From assembly GCA_963724705.1 (NCBI GenBank), contig CAVRVS010000007.1, forward strand, positions 124,001-188,000: a stretch of 64,000 nucleotides of DNA, given 5' to 3'. This DNA is from DASQPR01 sp963724705 (GTDB taxonomy: Bacteria; Actinomycetota; Actinomycetes; Mycobacteriales; Micromonosporaceae). A program made the position numbers and the translations under genes. Each line of letters begins with the position of its first letter. Position 1 is the stretch's first letter. Shown here piece by piece: positions 35,556 through 44,007 of the stretch. The notes under the pieces were generated by a model that made no database searches, was not told where the DNA came from, and was given only the letters and a program-made list of their open reading frames with translations.

Positions 35556-35584
35556 TTGACATAGGTAGATTATCGACATAGTTT
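35556..35584 (+). promoter_or_regulatory. Probable promoter of the PadR operon (leaderless)
   Basis: TTGACA (35556-35561) with a 17-base spacer leads to TAGTTT (35579-35584). The GTG start of padR at 35591 would then coincide with the transcription start, so translation would be leaderless. The GACATAG motif occurs twice (35558-35564 and 35575-35581), a possible repressor site overlapping the promoter. Confidence 0.45.
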
Positions 35585-35590
35585 GCTGCC

Positions 35591-35935
35591 GTGACTATTT
35601 CGCATGTCCCGCTGCGCGAAGTCAGCTACCTCGTGCTGGTGTCCCTTCAGGACGGCCCGCTGCATGGCTACGCCATCCTCAAGCGACTCGCCGCCGGGTC
35701 CATCGGGCGCACCACCCCGGCCGCGCCGACGCTCTACGCCACGCTCGACCGGCTGGCCGCGGAAGGCTATGTCACGGTCGATCGTGAGGAGATCGTCAAC
35801 GGGCGCGCCCGCCGCTACTACGCCCTCACCCCCGAGGGCGCGTCCGCGCTGCGCGCCGAGGCCCGCCGCTTGTCCGCCGCGGCGAGCCTGGTGAGCGGGC
35901 ACACGCCGGGCACCGCAGCGGTGGCGACAGCATGA
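35591..35935 (+). CDS. PadR family transcriptional regulator
   Basis: 114-residue winged-helix protein: VPLREVSYLVLVSLQDGPLHGYAILKRL, then the recognition segment TLYATLDRLAAEGYVTVDRE and the wing NGRARRYYALTPEG. It lacks the long C-terminal dimer helix beyond about 20 residues (short PadR-s type). It overlaps the following membrane protein gene by four bases (ATGA), so it presumably controls that gene and itself. The GTG start has no ribosome site, consistent with a leaderless transcript. Confidence 0.88.
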   Translation: MTISHVPLREVSYLVLVSLQDGPLHGYAILKRLAAGSIGRTTPAAPTLYATLDRLAAEGYVTVDREEIVNGRARRYYALTPEGASALRAEARRLSAAASLVSGHTPGTAAVATA

Positions 35936-36843
35936 CCGCCGAACCGAACGAGATCCTGGCCCATCGGTACGAGCTGCTGATGCGCGCCTATCCGGCCGCC
36001 TACCGCCGGGAACGCGCCGGCGAAATCGTCGACACGATGCTGGAGGCAGCCGACCCGGACCGGTCCTGGCCCAGCCTCGGCGAGGCGGCCGCGATGCTGT
36101 TGGGCGGCTTCCGCGTACGCACCGGCACGAACCTCCGCCGCCCGCTGCCGACCACCCTGCGCTACAGCGCCATCCTCGGCGCCCTGCTCCTGATCGTCTG
36201 GCTCGTCACCGACGGGTTGGTCGCCGCCGTGCACGATTTCCAGGCGCCGCTCGTTGTCGGAGCGGTCGCCCTGGCCGCCGCCGTAGTCGCCGTCTACACC
36301 CGATACCGCATGGTCGCCGCAGCCGCCTCGGTGCTTCTGCCGGCCGCGACCCTTGTCGCGAATCTGCCCCGGCCGATCGGGCGATCGCTGCACTGGTTCC
36401 TCAGCCTGCCACCGGAGCAGCTCGCCAAATCCTTCGCCTCGGAGTGGCTCATCGTCGGCGCCCCGTTCGCGCTGATCGCGATCTGTGTGCGGCGGCGCGA
36501 TGCCCGACCGCCGTGGGCGCTGCTGGGTCTGCTCGGCGCGGTCACGGTGGCGCTGGCCCTCGGATTTTCGGCGCGGTGGCCCCTATTCGACCATGCCCAC
36601 GGCTACGCGATCAGCGTCTTCGAGCTGGCGGCCCTCGTGCTGCTCGCCCTGGCCGGTGCGATCGAGGCGAGCATCGCCGGGGCGGCCGCGTTCCTATTAG
36701 CGATCCGGCTGCTGGAGATCGTCCTCGACTCCACCGTCGGACCGTGGGGCCTGCACTACTGGCGCGCGCTGGCGCTGGCCAGCCTGCTAGCCGCACTGGT
36801 GACGTTCGGCGTCTGGCGGGACCGCCGACAGCGCATTGTCTGA
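35932..36843 (+). CDS. PadR-associated multi-pass membrane protein
   Basis: 303 residues. A soluble N-terminus of about 75 residues with the pattern HRYELLMRAYPAAYRRERAG, EIVDTMLEAADPDRSWPS is followed by about seven hydrophobic segments. This N-terminal signature is common in actinobacterial membrane proteins encoded directly after padR genes; function is unknown. Translation is coupled to padR by the ATGA overlap. Confidence 0.65.
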   Translation: MTAEPNEILAHRYELLMRAYPAAYRRERAGEIVDTMLEAADPDRSWPSLGEAAAMLLGGFRVRTGTNLRRPLPTTLRYSAILGALLLIVWLVTDGLVAAVHDFQAPLVVGAVALAAAVVAVYTRYRMVAAAASVLLPAATLVANLPRPIGRSLHWFLSLPPEQLAKSFASEWLIVGAPFALIAICVRRRDARPPWALLGLLGAVTVALALGFSARWPLFDHAHGYAISVFELAALVLLALAGAIEASIAGAAAFLLAIRLLEIVLDSTVGPWGLHYWRALALASLLAALVTFGVWRDRRQRIV

Positions 36844-36889
36844 AAACTTGTCGAAGACCAGCTAAGCGACGTGCACCCACAACGGCGGG

Positions 36890-38011
36890 CTACCGCAGGT
36901 CGGTGAAGAAGTCGGCGATGTCGTCGGCCAGCAGGTCCGGTTCTTCGATTGCGGCGAAATGGCCACCGCGCGGAAAGACTGTCCAGCGCTGGATGAGGTA
37001 GAGCCGCTCGTACCAGGAGCGTGGCGGTTGTCCTTCGGGCACGAACTCGTTGGCGAAGACCGCCATGGCGGTCGGTACGCGCACGGCATCGGCCGGCCCG
37101 ATCGGTGTGCCGTGCCAGCGGTTGTCGTAGTAGTCCCGCATCGATGACGTGATCGACCCGGACGCCCACCAGATGGTCAACATCGTCAGGAGGGCGTCAC
37201 GGCCGAACCGAGCGTCAAGGTCGCCACCGCTGTCCGACCATGAGCGCCACTTGTCCAGTACCCACGCGGCGAGCCCGGCCGGAGAGTCGTTCAGTGCGTA
37301 CCCCAACGTCTGCGGCCGGGTGGACTGGACGGCGCTGTAGCCACGCTCGGTTTCGTCCCACCGGTTGACGTGGTCGACGTAGGCCTGCTCCTCGGCCGAT
37401 AGCGGCGGCGCGCCCGGCCCAACGTACGGCCACATCTCCGCCGTGCTGAGGTGGATGCCGATCATCCGGTCTGGCTGGGTCAGCGCCATCTGCGTGGTGA
37501 CGCCGGCGCCGAAGTCGCCGCCGTACGCTCCGTACCGCTGGTACCCGAGTCCCTGCATGAGCTGGTGCCAAAGGCGGGCGACGAACACCCGGTCAACGCC
37601 AGTACGCGGCGGGCGCTGCGAGAATGCGTAACCCGGAAGGGACGGTACGACCAGGTCGAACCGGTCGCCGAGGCGGTCGACAAGCCCGAGCATCTCCGCG
37701 AACGTGCTGGGCCAACCGTGGGTGAGGACAAGTGGCATTCCGCCCGCGGGCGCCCGGTGATGGATGAAGTGAAGGCGGACGCCTTCTATCTCGGCGACGT
37801 GGTGCTCGTAGCGGTTGAGCTGGCGCTCCTGCGCCCGCCAGTCGAAGCCGTCGGCCCAGTACGCCAGCAACCCAGACAGGTAATCCAGGTCGGTGCCCTG
37901 GCTCCAGGGTTCTCCTGGCGCCGGGTCGGGCCAGCGGGTACGCCGGATGCGCTCCCGCAAGTCTTCCAAGACCGCCTCCGGTACCGCGACGGCGTACGGC
38001 TCGACGTGCAT
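36890..38011 (-). CDS. Epoxide hydrolase (alpha/beta hydrolase with EHN domain)
   Basis: 373 residues. An N-terminal EHN segment (ERIRRTRWPDPAPGEPWSQG, about 18-37) is followed by the alpha/beta hydrolase fold: oxyanion HGWPSTFAEM, nucleophile Asp in YGGDFGAGV, cap with Tyr residues, acid residue in VFANEFVPEG and catalytic His in PRGGHFAAIEEPDLL. The set is complete, so it should open epoxides with water, as juvenile-hormone/microsomal-type enzymes do. ATG 38011 was chosen; the upstream extension is not conserved. It is divergent from the HIT gene. Confidence 0.9.
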   Translation of the reverse strand: MHVEPYAVAVPEAVLEDLRERIRRTRWPDPAPGEPWSQGTDLDYLSGLLAYWADGFDWRAQERQLNRYEHHVAEIEGVRLHFIHHRAPAGGMPLVLTHGWPSTFAEMLGLVDRLGDRFDLVVPSLPGYAFSQRPPRTGVDRVFVARLWHQLMQGLGYQRYGAYGGDFGAGVTTQMALTQPDRMIGIHLSTAEMWPYVGPGAPPLSAEEQAYVDHVNRWDETERGYSAVQSTRPQTLGYALNDSPAGLAAWVLDKWRSWSDSGGDLDARFGRDALLTMLTIWWASGSITSSMRDYYDNRWHGTPIGPADAVRVPTAMAVFANEFVPEGQPPRSWYERLYLIQRWTVFPRGGHFAAIEEPDLLADDIADFFTDLR

Positions 38012-38099
38012 CTGCCGATGGTAATGGCGGCACCCCGATACGCCCGGCCACGACGCCGCGCCCGATGAACGAGCGCCGGCCTGCGGCGATAATTCCTGC

Positions 38100-38615
38100 A
38101 TGAGGGATGCTCAGCCGGCGAGGACCCAGTTCGACGTCGAACAGTACGTACACCGGGTCCTCGAAGGGCCGTGTTTCGTGTGCGCGCTGGTGGCCGGGCA
38201 CCCGGACTATCTACATCATCAGGTGTACGAGGACGAGGACACCGTCGCGTTCCTGTCCCGCTACCCGACGCTGCTGGGCTATTGCTTGGTGGCACCGAAG
38301 AAGCACGTCGAGAGTTGGCTACACGACCTGAGTGAGTCGGACTTCCTACGCCTACAGAGTGTGATCCACCGGATTGCTCTGGCGGTGGCGGCAACCGTGC
38401 CCACCGAACGGATGTACCTGTTGAGCCTGGGCAGTCAACAGGGCAACGCGCACCTCCACTGGCACGTCGCTCCGCTGCCACCGGGAGTGCCGTACGACCA
38501 ACAGCAGTTTCATGCCCTGATGGCCGAGAACGGCGTCCTCGACGTGGACGATGCTGCCCAGGCAACGCTCGCACAGAGGATTCGAATCCACCTTGAGGAT
38601 GGATCGTCGGTGTAA
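38100..38615 (+). CDS. HIT family hydrolase
   Basis: 171 residues. Residues 25-35 (CFVCALVAG) could bind zinc partly; the histidine triad is NAHLHWHVAPLP with three alternating His. Preceding PKKHVESWLHDL and YLLSLGSQQG are typical of the Hint/Fhit superfamily, which hydrolyse nucleotide phosphoramidates or dinucleoside polyphosphates. The substrate is open. Confidence 0.88.
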   Translation: MRDAQPARTQFDVEQYVHRVLEGPCFVCALVAGHPDYLHHQVYEDEDTVAFLSRYPTLLGYCLVAPKKHVESWLHDLSESDFLRLQSVIHRIALAVAATVPTERMYLLSLGSQQGNAHLHWHVAPLPPGVPYDQQQFHALMAENGVLDVDDAAQATLAQRIRIHLEDGSSV

Positions 38616-38667
38616 GTGCGACACCTTTTAGTCGTATTGGCCGCCACCTGGGATACAGTCGCCGGAT

Positions 38668-38952
38668 ATGCCTACCTACCGAAGTCCGGCGGTGCTGCGC
38701 TCCGCCGACGGCACCGAAATGTCCGGCACCGCCGCCCTCTTCACCGAACCTGCCCGTAAAGGCGGCGTTCCGCCGTGGGCCGGCGATTTCCGTCCCGCTG
38801 CCGATTCCAACACCATCAAGAATCCGGTTGGGAAGATCCTGACGTTGGAAATGCCCGACGGAAGATCGGCCAAGGTACTCGTTCAGAGCCAAAAGGGCGG
38901 AGCGAAATCGACTGTCCTGGCGCTCCTCGGAGAGGACCTGGCGCCCTTCTGA
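38668..38952 (+). CDS. Hypothetical protein
   Basis: 94 residues, not recognised. It is soluble, with no signal or membrane segment; it begins MPTYRSPAVLRSADGTEM and reads as a small beta-rich domain (KILTLEMPDGRSAKVLVQSQ) ending in Pro-Phe. Codon use is normal for the window, and it lies 52 bases after the HIT gene on the same strand, so it is probably real. Confidence 0.5.
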   Translation: MPTYRSPAVLRSADGTEMSGTAALFTEPARKGGVPPWAGDFRPAADSNTIKNPVGKILTLEMPDGRSAKVLVQSQKGGAKSTVLALLGEDLAPF

Positions 38953-38993
38953 TCCGCCTGTTTCTGAGGGGCACATGCACCGGCCGACCCGCA

Positions 38994-39864
38994 TCAAGGT
39001 CGTCGAGCCACCCAGACGGTACGTGCGGCCCGGACGGTGAGGTCATCGCGGCGCAGTACGCCGAGCGCGTCGTCGCCATCGATGAGGGTGTCGAGCGTCG
39101 CCAGGTCGTCGGCGTCTAGTCGCCCGTCCAGACCGGATCGCATACGTCGCAGGGAGGCCTGGGCATAGCGCCCGGTTGCGGCGGGTAGCGGCCGGGGCAG
39201 ATCGATGGTGAATGTCCGCTCGCCCTCAACCGTGAAGCCCGCTGCACGCAAGCGCGTGCCCCAGTCGTCGCCAAGATGCGGTAGGTCGTGGGCGCGCGCT
39301 TCGGCCGCGGCGGCGTGACAGCGCGCCTCGAGCCCGGGACGCCCGACGCCTACGTCGTCCGGCAGGAAGCGCGGGAAGGACTCCACCTCGGCCACCGCGA
39401 GGAGCCCGCCCGCGACGAATCGTCGCGAAGACGTCACCGAGGACGCGGTCGGGATCGCTCATGTGGTGTAGCGAATTCGACGCCCACGCGAGGTCAACGG
39501 TGTCGATCGTCGGCCAGACCCGGTCCAGGTCGGCCTCCACCGTACGGACTCGGTTGGCCACGCCGAGATCCCGCGCCTTGTCGCTGAGCCGAGCCAGCAG
39601 CGGAGCGGACATGTCCACGGCGATGATGTCGGCCGCCTCGAAGCGATCGGCCAGCACGAAGGTCCCGCTACCAGTGCCGCAACCGAGGTCGAGGATCCGG
39701 CGGCACGGCCGGCCGGTCGCTATGTCGTGGACCCACGCGACCACCTCGGACAGGTACGAATGCATGACCTCGGCGTCGAGATCGAGCAACTCGAGCATGG
39801 CCGCGGCGTCGATCTCGCCCGTGGCCTCGTGCCGGTGGCGACCGTCATGTTGGTGGCTTTTCAT
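38994..39864 (-). pseudogene. Class I SAM-dependent methyltransferase, frameshifted
   Basis: The N-terminal part (from ATG 39864) has SAM-binding ILDLGCGTGSGTFVLADRF, ADIIAVDMSAPLL and DTVDLAWASNSLHHMSDP. Near 39412-39425 the frame switches and the protein continues as GGLLAVAEVESFPRFLPDD through to RAARTVWVARRP. One missing base restores about 289 residues. Sequence error is likely. It is divergent from an XRE-cupin regulator across 47 bases, a common actinobacterial pair, so the regulator probably controls it. Confidence 0.8.
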
Positions 39865-39884
39865 GGCCCGACCATACGCATCTC

Positions 39885-39913
39885 ATGCGCGTACGGCATA
39901 GTATCTTGCGCAT
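39885..39913. promoter_or_regulatory. Candidate operator between methyltransferase and XRE regulator genes
   Basis: ATGCGC (39885-39890) and GCGCAT (39908-39913) form an inverted repeat spaced by 17 bases in the 47-base divergent gap. The centre (GGCATAGTATCTT) is AT-rich and may hold the -10 elements. Autoregulation by the XRE protein is a guess from position. Confidence 0.35.
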
Positions 39914-40487
39914 GACGCAAGACGGCGACCTCGACAATCTGGTCCGTCAACGGATTCGGGGGCTGCGTACGGCCCGGGGTTGGTCGCTCGACGACCTGGC
40001 CGCGCGCTGTTACCTCAGCCCCTCGACCCTGAGCCGGATCGAGACCGGCCACCGACGCATCGCTCTCGACCAGCTGGCTCCGATTGCCCGCTCCCTCGGG
40101 ACCACCATTGACCAGCTCGTCGAGTCCAGCGATGACGACGATGTGGTCATCCGGCCACATCGCGATGCGACACGGGGCATCACCACCTGGATATTGAACG
40201 GCGAGCATGGGCCGCACGGCGTAACCGTGGCCAAGATGCGGATCACCAGGCGAGCGCCCCGACGCGGCATCGACGATCTCAAGGTCCACCCGGGTCGGGA
40301 CTGGTTCACCGTCCTGTCTGGAACGGTGGTGCTATTCCTGGGCGAACGAACCATCCTGGTCGAAGCCGGTCAGGCGGCCGAGTTCTCCACCATGATTCCG
40401 CATGCATTCGGCGCGCACGACGGTCCTGCGGAGGTGCTATGCATCTTGGACCGGGACGGACAGCGGACCCACCTTCAGGCCTCGTAA
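39912..40487 (+). CDS. XRE family regulator with C-terminal cupin domain
   Basis: 191 residues. Helix-turn-helix residues 8-65 (GLRTARGWSLDDLAARCYLS, STLSRIETGHRRIALDQL) are followed by a cupin barrel (KVHPGRDWFTVLSGTVVLFL, TILVEAGQAAEFSTMIPHAF). Such proteins sense a small ligand through the cupin pocket. ATG 39912 is used, although it lies inside the candidate operator, which suggests leaderless or very short-leader expression. Partner: the divergent methyltransferase. Confidence 0.88.
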   Translation: MTQDGDLDNLVRQRIRGLRTARGWSLDDLAARCYLSPSTLSRIETGHRRIALDQLAPIARSLGTTIDQLVESSDDDDVVIRPHRDATRGITTWILNGEHGPHGVTVAKMRITRRAPRRGIDDLKVHPGRDWFTVLSGTVVLFLGERTILVEAGQAAEFSTMIPHAFGAHDGPAEVLCILDRDGQRTHLQAS

Positions 40488-40551
40488 CGCGGCTGAGAAC
40501 TGACCGCTCGACACGCGCGGGATCACCGGGCCGGGGCGACCGATCGGCGAG

Positions 40552-41513
40552 TCAGGCGCCCGGATATCCGAATAGATCGCCGGCAAGGTACTTGAGACCG
40601 GTGTCGACGGCGACCGTCGCGACCGTCTTTCCGGGGCCGATCTCCTGCGCGAGCGCGATCGCGCCGACCACGTTGACCGCCGACGACGTACCGGCGAAGA
40701 CACCGTCCGTCCGGGCCAAGCCGGATCGCAAGACGCCGCGCTTCGGCCTCGTCGACGACCCTCGCCTCGTCGTACGTGTCCGGGCTGAGCAGCGGCGGGA
40801 CGATGCCCGTAGCAATGCCTTCGACCCGATGCGGGCCGGACCGACCCGTCGTCAGCATCGGAGACGTCGACTGGCTCCAGCGCTACGACGCGCAGCGGGT
40901 TGCCGCTCTCCCGCAGGCCCCGGACCACCCCGACCAACATCCCGGCTGTACCGACGCCAGCACACAGCACGTGGATCGCGAGTCCTGACGCGGCGCTCTG
41001 CTCGGACATCTCGCGGCCCATGGCGGCGTAGCCGTCGAGCGCGTCCGCGTTGTGGAACTGGTCGGTCCAGAAGGCCCCGGTGTGGTCGACGATCTCGCGC
41101 ACGCGCTCGCGCATCCGGTCGAAGAGGTCCGGGGTGATCCGCCCGCCGTTACTCGGCACGACGACGACATCGGCACCGAACGCGCTCATCGTCCGCAGCT
41201 TCTCCGGCGAAAAGCAGTCTGAGGATACGAGCGAGACGGGATAACCCTTGATGGCGCAGACGAACGCGAGTGACGACCCGGTGCTCCCGCCGGTGAATTC
41301 GACAACGCGTTGGCCGGGCTGCAGCGCGCCCCGCCGTTCGGCGCCTTCGATGATCGCCAGAGCCATCCGGTCCTTGTAGCTTCCGGTCGGATTGCCGCCT
41401 TCGAGCTTGACGAGTACGTCGGCCGACCCGGTGGGCACGACGTGACTCAATCGCACCAGCGGCGTCGCGCCGATGGCCTCCAGCATGGACGAGCGAACAC
41501 CGGCGAGCGTCAT
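40552..41513 (-). pseudogene. PLP-dependent cysteine-synthase family protein, frameshifted
   Basis: Fold-type II PLP enzyme. IGATPLVRLSHVVP, the PLP-Lys motif GGNPTGSYKDRMAL, the phosphate-binding loop region FTGGSTGSSLAF and CAGVGTAGMLVGVVRGLR are in the first frame. A switch near 40855 leads into TTGRSGPHRVEGIATGIVPP, and a second at about 40718-40721 leads into ARTDGVFAGTSSAVNVVGAI. Two single-base insertions explain both. Corrected length about 320 residues. The chemistry is O-acetylserine- or cystathionine-type; the exact substrate is not clear. Confidence 0.8.
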
Positions 41514-41580
41514 ACCGCACTTCTACACGTCGGACGCCGCAGCACAAAGGCCCGGCCGCGGCGAGGCGTAGCGTTGAGGC

Positions 41581-42084
41581 ATGGACGCCGAGCAATTGCG
41601 GGAGCTGCAGGCTCCGCTGAAATCGAAGTACAAGGTCGATCCCACCTCGGCGCTACATACGCTCCGTGCCAAGGGACGTGTCTCGCAGGACTCGATTACG
41701 GTCGCCATAGAAACCGGCAAGCCGGGCATCCCGGCCGGACTGCATCCGGCGACCGGCGGCGACGGTTCGACCGCGTGCTCGGGCGACATGCTGCTGGAGG
41801 CGCTGGTGGCGTGCGCCGGTGTGACGCTCGCCTCGGTCGCGACCGCGATGAGCATCAAGCTGGCCAGTGCGACGGTGACGGCGGAAGGCGACATCGACTT
41901 CCGCGGCACGCTCGGCGTGGCCAAGGACGCGCCGGTGGGATTCACCCGCATCCAGTTGACGTTCGGCATCGACACCGACGCTCCGACGGACAAGGTCAAG
42001 AAGATGATCGAGCTGACCGAGCGCTACTGCGTCGTGGCGCAGACCCTCGCCAATGGCGCATCGATCGACATCGCGATCGAGTAG
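41581..42084 (+). CDS. OsmC family protein
   Basis: 167 residues with the OsmC pattern: redox Cys in STACSGDMLLEALVACAGVT (two Cys, about residues 62 and 74), a central beta-sheet GDIDFRGTLGV, and the C-terminal ELTERYCVVAQTLANG carrying a further Cys. OsmC/Ohr proteins reduce organic peroxides with thiols. This one belongs to the broader OsmC/YhfA class, so its substrate is uncertain. Confidence 0.85.
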   Translation: MDAEQLRELQAPLKSKYKVDPTSALHTLRAKGRVSQDSITVAIETGKPGIPAGLHPATGGDGSTACSGDMLLEALVACAGVTLASVATAMSIKLASATVTAEGDIDFRGTLGVAKDAPVGFTRIQLTFGIDTDAPTDKVKKMIELTERYCVVAQTLANGASIDIAIE

Positions 42085-42176
42085 ACGAGCGCATCGGGCC
42101 TAGCGGCGACGATCTGTTCTCGCGATCGGCGCATCCGCTCTAGCGCAAAGTTACGTTCGGGCTGCATAGTGACCCG

Positions 42177-42740
42177 ATGGTGGCCGAACCCGCAGCAGAT
42201 TGCTGGCTGCATCCGGACGTCGAGGTGCGCCGGTCCCCGATCTCCGGTCGGGGACTTTTCGCCCGTCGTCCCATCACCGCCGACACGGTCGTGTCCCGCG
42301 TCGGCGGCCGACTCGTGTCGACGATCGAACTGCAGGAGATCTTGGCAACGGCCGCGGCCGATCCCTTACGGCCCTACGTCGACACGATCGTCGTCGACGA
42401 GGACGCCCACCTCGTCCTGCCGTCACGCCACAACAATCGGTACGGCAACCACAGCTGCGACCCGAATCTGTGGTGGATCGACGCCTACACCCTCGCCGCG
42501 CGCCGCGACATCCCGGCGGGCGAGGAGGTCACGAACGACTATGCGACGAGCGCAGGCATCGAAGCGTTCACGATGGGCTGCTCGTGCGGCTCGCCGCTGT
42601 GCCGCCGCGTGATTACGGGCAACGACTGGCGGATCCCCGCGCTCCAACTACGCTACGGCGATCATTGGGTACCGGCGCTGTCGGCCCGCATTCGGGGGAC
42701 CAGTCGTCCGATGTGTGTCGCCGACGCAAATACCGGCTGA
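42177..42740 (+). CDS. SET domain-containing protein (lysine methyltransferase type)
   Basis: 187 residues. SET elements are in order: RSPISGRGLFARRPI (SAM-binding), NNRYGNHSCDPNLWWI (the NHSCDPN pseudoknot), and AGEEVTNDYAT (the GEELTxDY motif with catalytic Tyr), followed by a post-SET Cys set CSCGSPLCR. It is therefore probably an active protein-lysine methyltransferase. Bacterial SET proteins of this compact kind are scattered, and their targets are mostly unknown. Confidence 0.85.
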   Translation: MVAEPAADCWLHPDVEVRRSPISGRGLFARRPITADTVVSRVGGRLVSTIELQEILATAAADPLRPYVDTIVVDEDAHLVLPSRHNNRYGNHSCDPNLWWIDAYTLAARRDIPAGEEVTNDYATSAGIEAFTMGCSCGSPLCRRVITGNDWRIPALQLRYGDHWVPALSARIRGTSRPMCVADANTG

Positions 42741-42764
42741 TCGAGCGGCAGGACGGCCCGAGTG

Positions 42765-43349
42765 TCAGCCGGTGGGCGAAGCGCTTCCGCCCGGCGTCAC
42801 GGTGACAACGTCGATGACGAAGATCAACGCCTCGTTTGGACCGATGGCCGTACCGGAGCCGGCTTCCTTGTAGGCGAGTGACGACGGGATCGCGAGAACC
42901 CGCCGATCTCCGGCGCGCGCACCGATCAGACCCTGGTTCCAACCGTCGATCACGCTGGCGGTGCCGAGCGGCGAGACATTGAACGTGTTGGTCGGCCCGT
43001 TGTTCCACGAGGCGTCGAATGGCTGGCGATTGGTCCAGTGGAGGCCGACGTACTTCACGTCCAGCGAGTCGCCGGCCTTGGCCGCCGGTCCGTGACCCGG
43101 GATCGCGTCGGCAATCTGCAGCTTCGTCGGCGGAGTCGTACACGCGGCCGATGCCGGCACCGACACCGTCGGCTCGACCGACAAGTCCGTGGTGACCGAC
43201 ATCAGGCAGCCACCGACGGCGACCGCGGCGTGCTTGGCCGGGCGATGGCTCGCCGCCGGCGTGGGTGTCGAGGACGAACCGCACGCGGCCAACCCGGCCA
43301 TGACGAACGCCGAGAGCAAGACCACAAAAAAGCTTCGATGGGTACGCAC
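42765..43349 (-). CDS. FKBP-type peptidyl-prolyl isomerase, lipoprotein
   Basis: 194 residues. The signal peptide ends in a lipobox LAAC (about residue 20-23), then a Thr/Pro/Ala linker. The FKBP domain (about 85-187) shows GDSLDVKYVGLHW, FDASWNN, VIDGWNQGLIGARAGDRRVL and IPSSLAY, with the usual aromatic pocket residues. It helps proteins fold outside the membrane. GTG 43349 start. Confidence 0.9.
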   Translation of the reverse strand: MRTHRSFFVVLLSAFVMAGLAACGSSSTPTPAASHRPAKHAAVAVGGCLMSVTTDLSVEPTVSVPASAACTTPPTKLQIADAIPGHGPAAKAGDSLDVKYVGLHWTNRQPFDASWNNGPTNTFNVSPLGTASVIDGWNQGLIGARAGDRRVLAIPSSLAYKEAGSGTAIGPNEALIFVIDVVTVTPGGSASPTG

Positions 43350-43703
43350 GCGCGAAGGTTACCCGCCGCGCGGAGCGGCTCGTTCGACGCATCCGGGCGA
43401 CGGCTCGCGCCCGTCGATCGGCGGCGCCGATCCCCCGTTGATTCCAGTCCGATCAAGCGATCCGCGACCGGCGGTCGTCGGGGCGAGCGCGATTGCGCTC
43501 AGCGGAACCCCGGCGTCGCCGGTCGCGGCTCGCGGGCGGACTCGATCATCGGGGCACGCGCGCCAGGCTCACCGCGACGTCACCCGCGAACGAGTCGCGG
43601 ACGTGCGGGTCGTTCCAGGAGCGGCCGTGCGGACGGGACAGGAAGCGGCTGAGGCCCTGACGCGGGCGGGTGATGTGGGCGGAGCATTCGTCTGATGCGT
43701 ACG
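43350..43703 (+). other. Gene-free GC-rich stretch
   Basis: Between the FKBP start and the palindrome array no gene could be supported; ORFs here lack homology and ribosome sites. One isolated CGACGTCA octamer lies at 43575-43582. Probably long regulatory or non-coding DNA. Confidence 0.4.
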
Positions 43704-43857
43704 TGACGTCATTAATCATGGGACTATTGTCATCATGACGTCAGCATGATGTCAAGACTGACGTCACACTGACTTTAGAAATGTTCGGACGACGTCGCTC
43801 TCGATGTCAGTAGCGACGTCACGCGCCGTCACCGGCAAGGTCTCACGCACGACGTCG
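43704..43857. promoter_or_regulatory. Phased array of TGACGTCA-type palindromes upstream of mraY
   Basis: Perfect TGACGTCA octamers start at 43704, 43736 and 43759. One-base variants are TGATGTCA (43747), CGACGTCA (43814); others are TGACTTTA (43770), CGACGTCG (43790 and 43850) and CGATGTCA (43802). The spacings are 32, 11, 12, 11, 20, 12, 12 and 36 bases, near multiples of a helical turn. Local AT content is high. This looks like a cooperative operator array; the binding protein is unknown. Confidence 0.6.
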
Positions 43858-44007
43858 GCCACGCCGGAGGCGCCGAAGAGACGCCCTCCGGGGTAGGTTG
43901 TCCCGGGCGCACGCGAACGCACCCCCGTTGGCTGCGCTGATGCGAACGCGCTGAGCGGGTGCCGCGTGCGCGCGCGATCCGGTGGAAGGCGGCGAGGCGG
44001 TGGTGCG

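Noticed and set aside
43189..43695. 168-codon plus-strand ORF between the FKBP gene and the palindrome array
   Set aside because: Most of it is antisense to the FKBP gene, with no ribosome site or homology.
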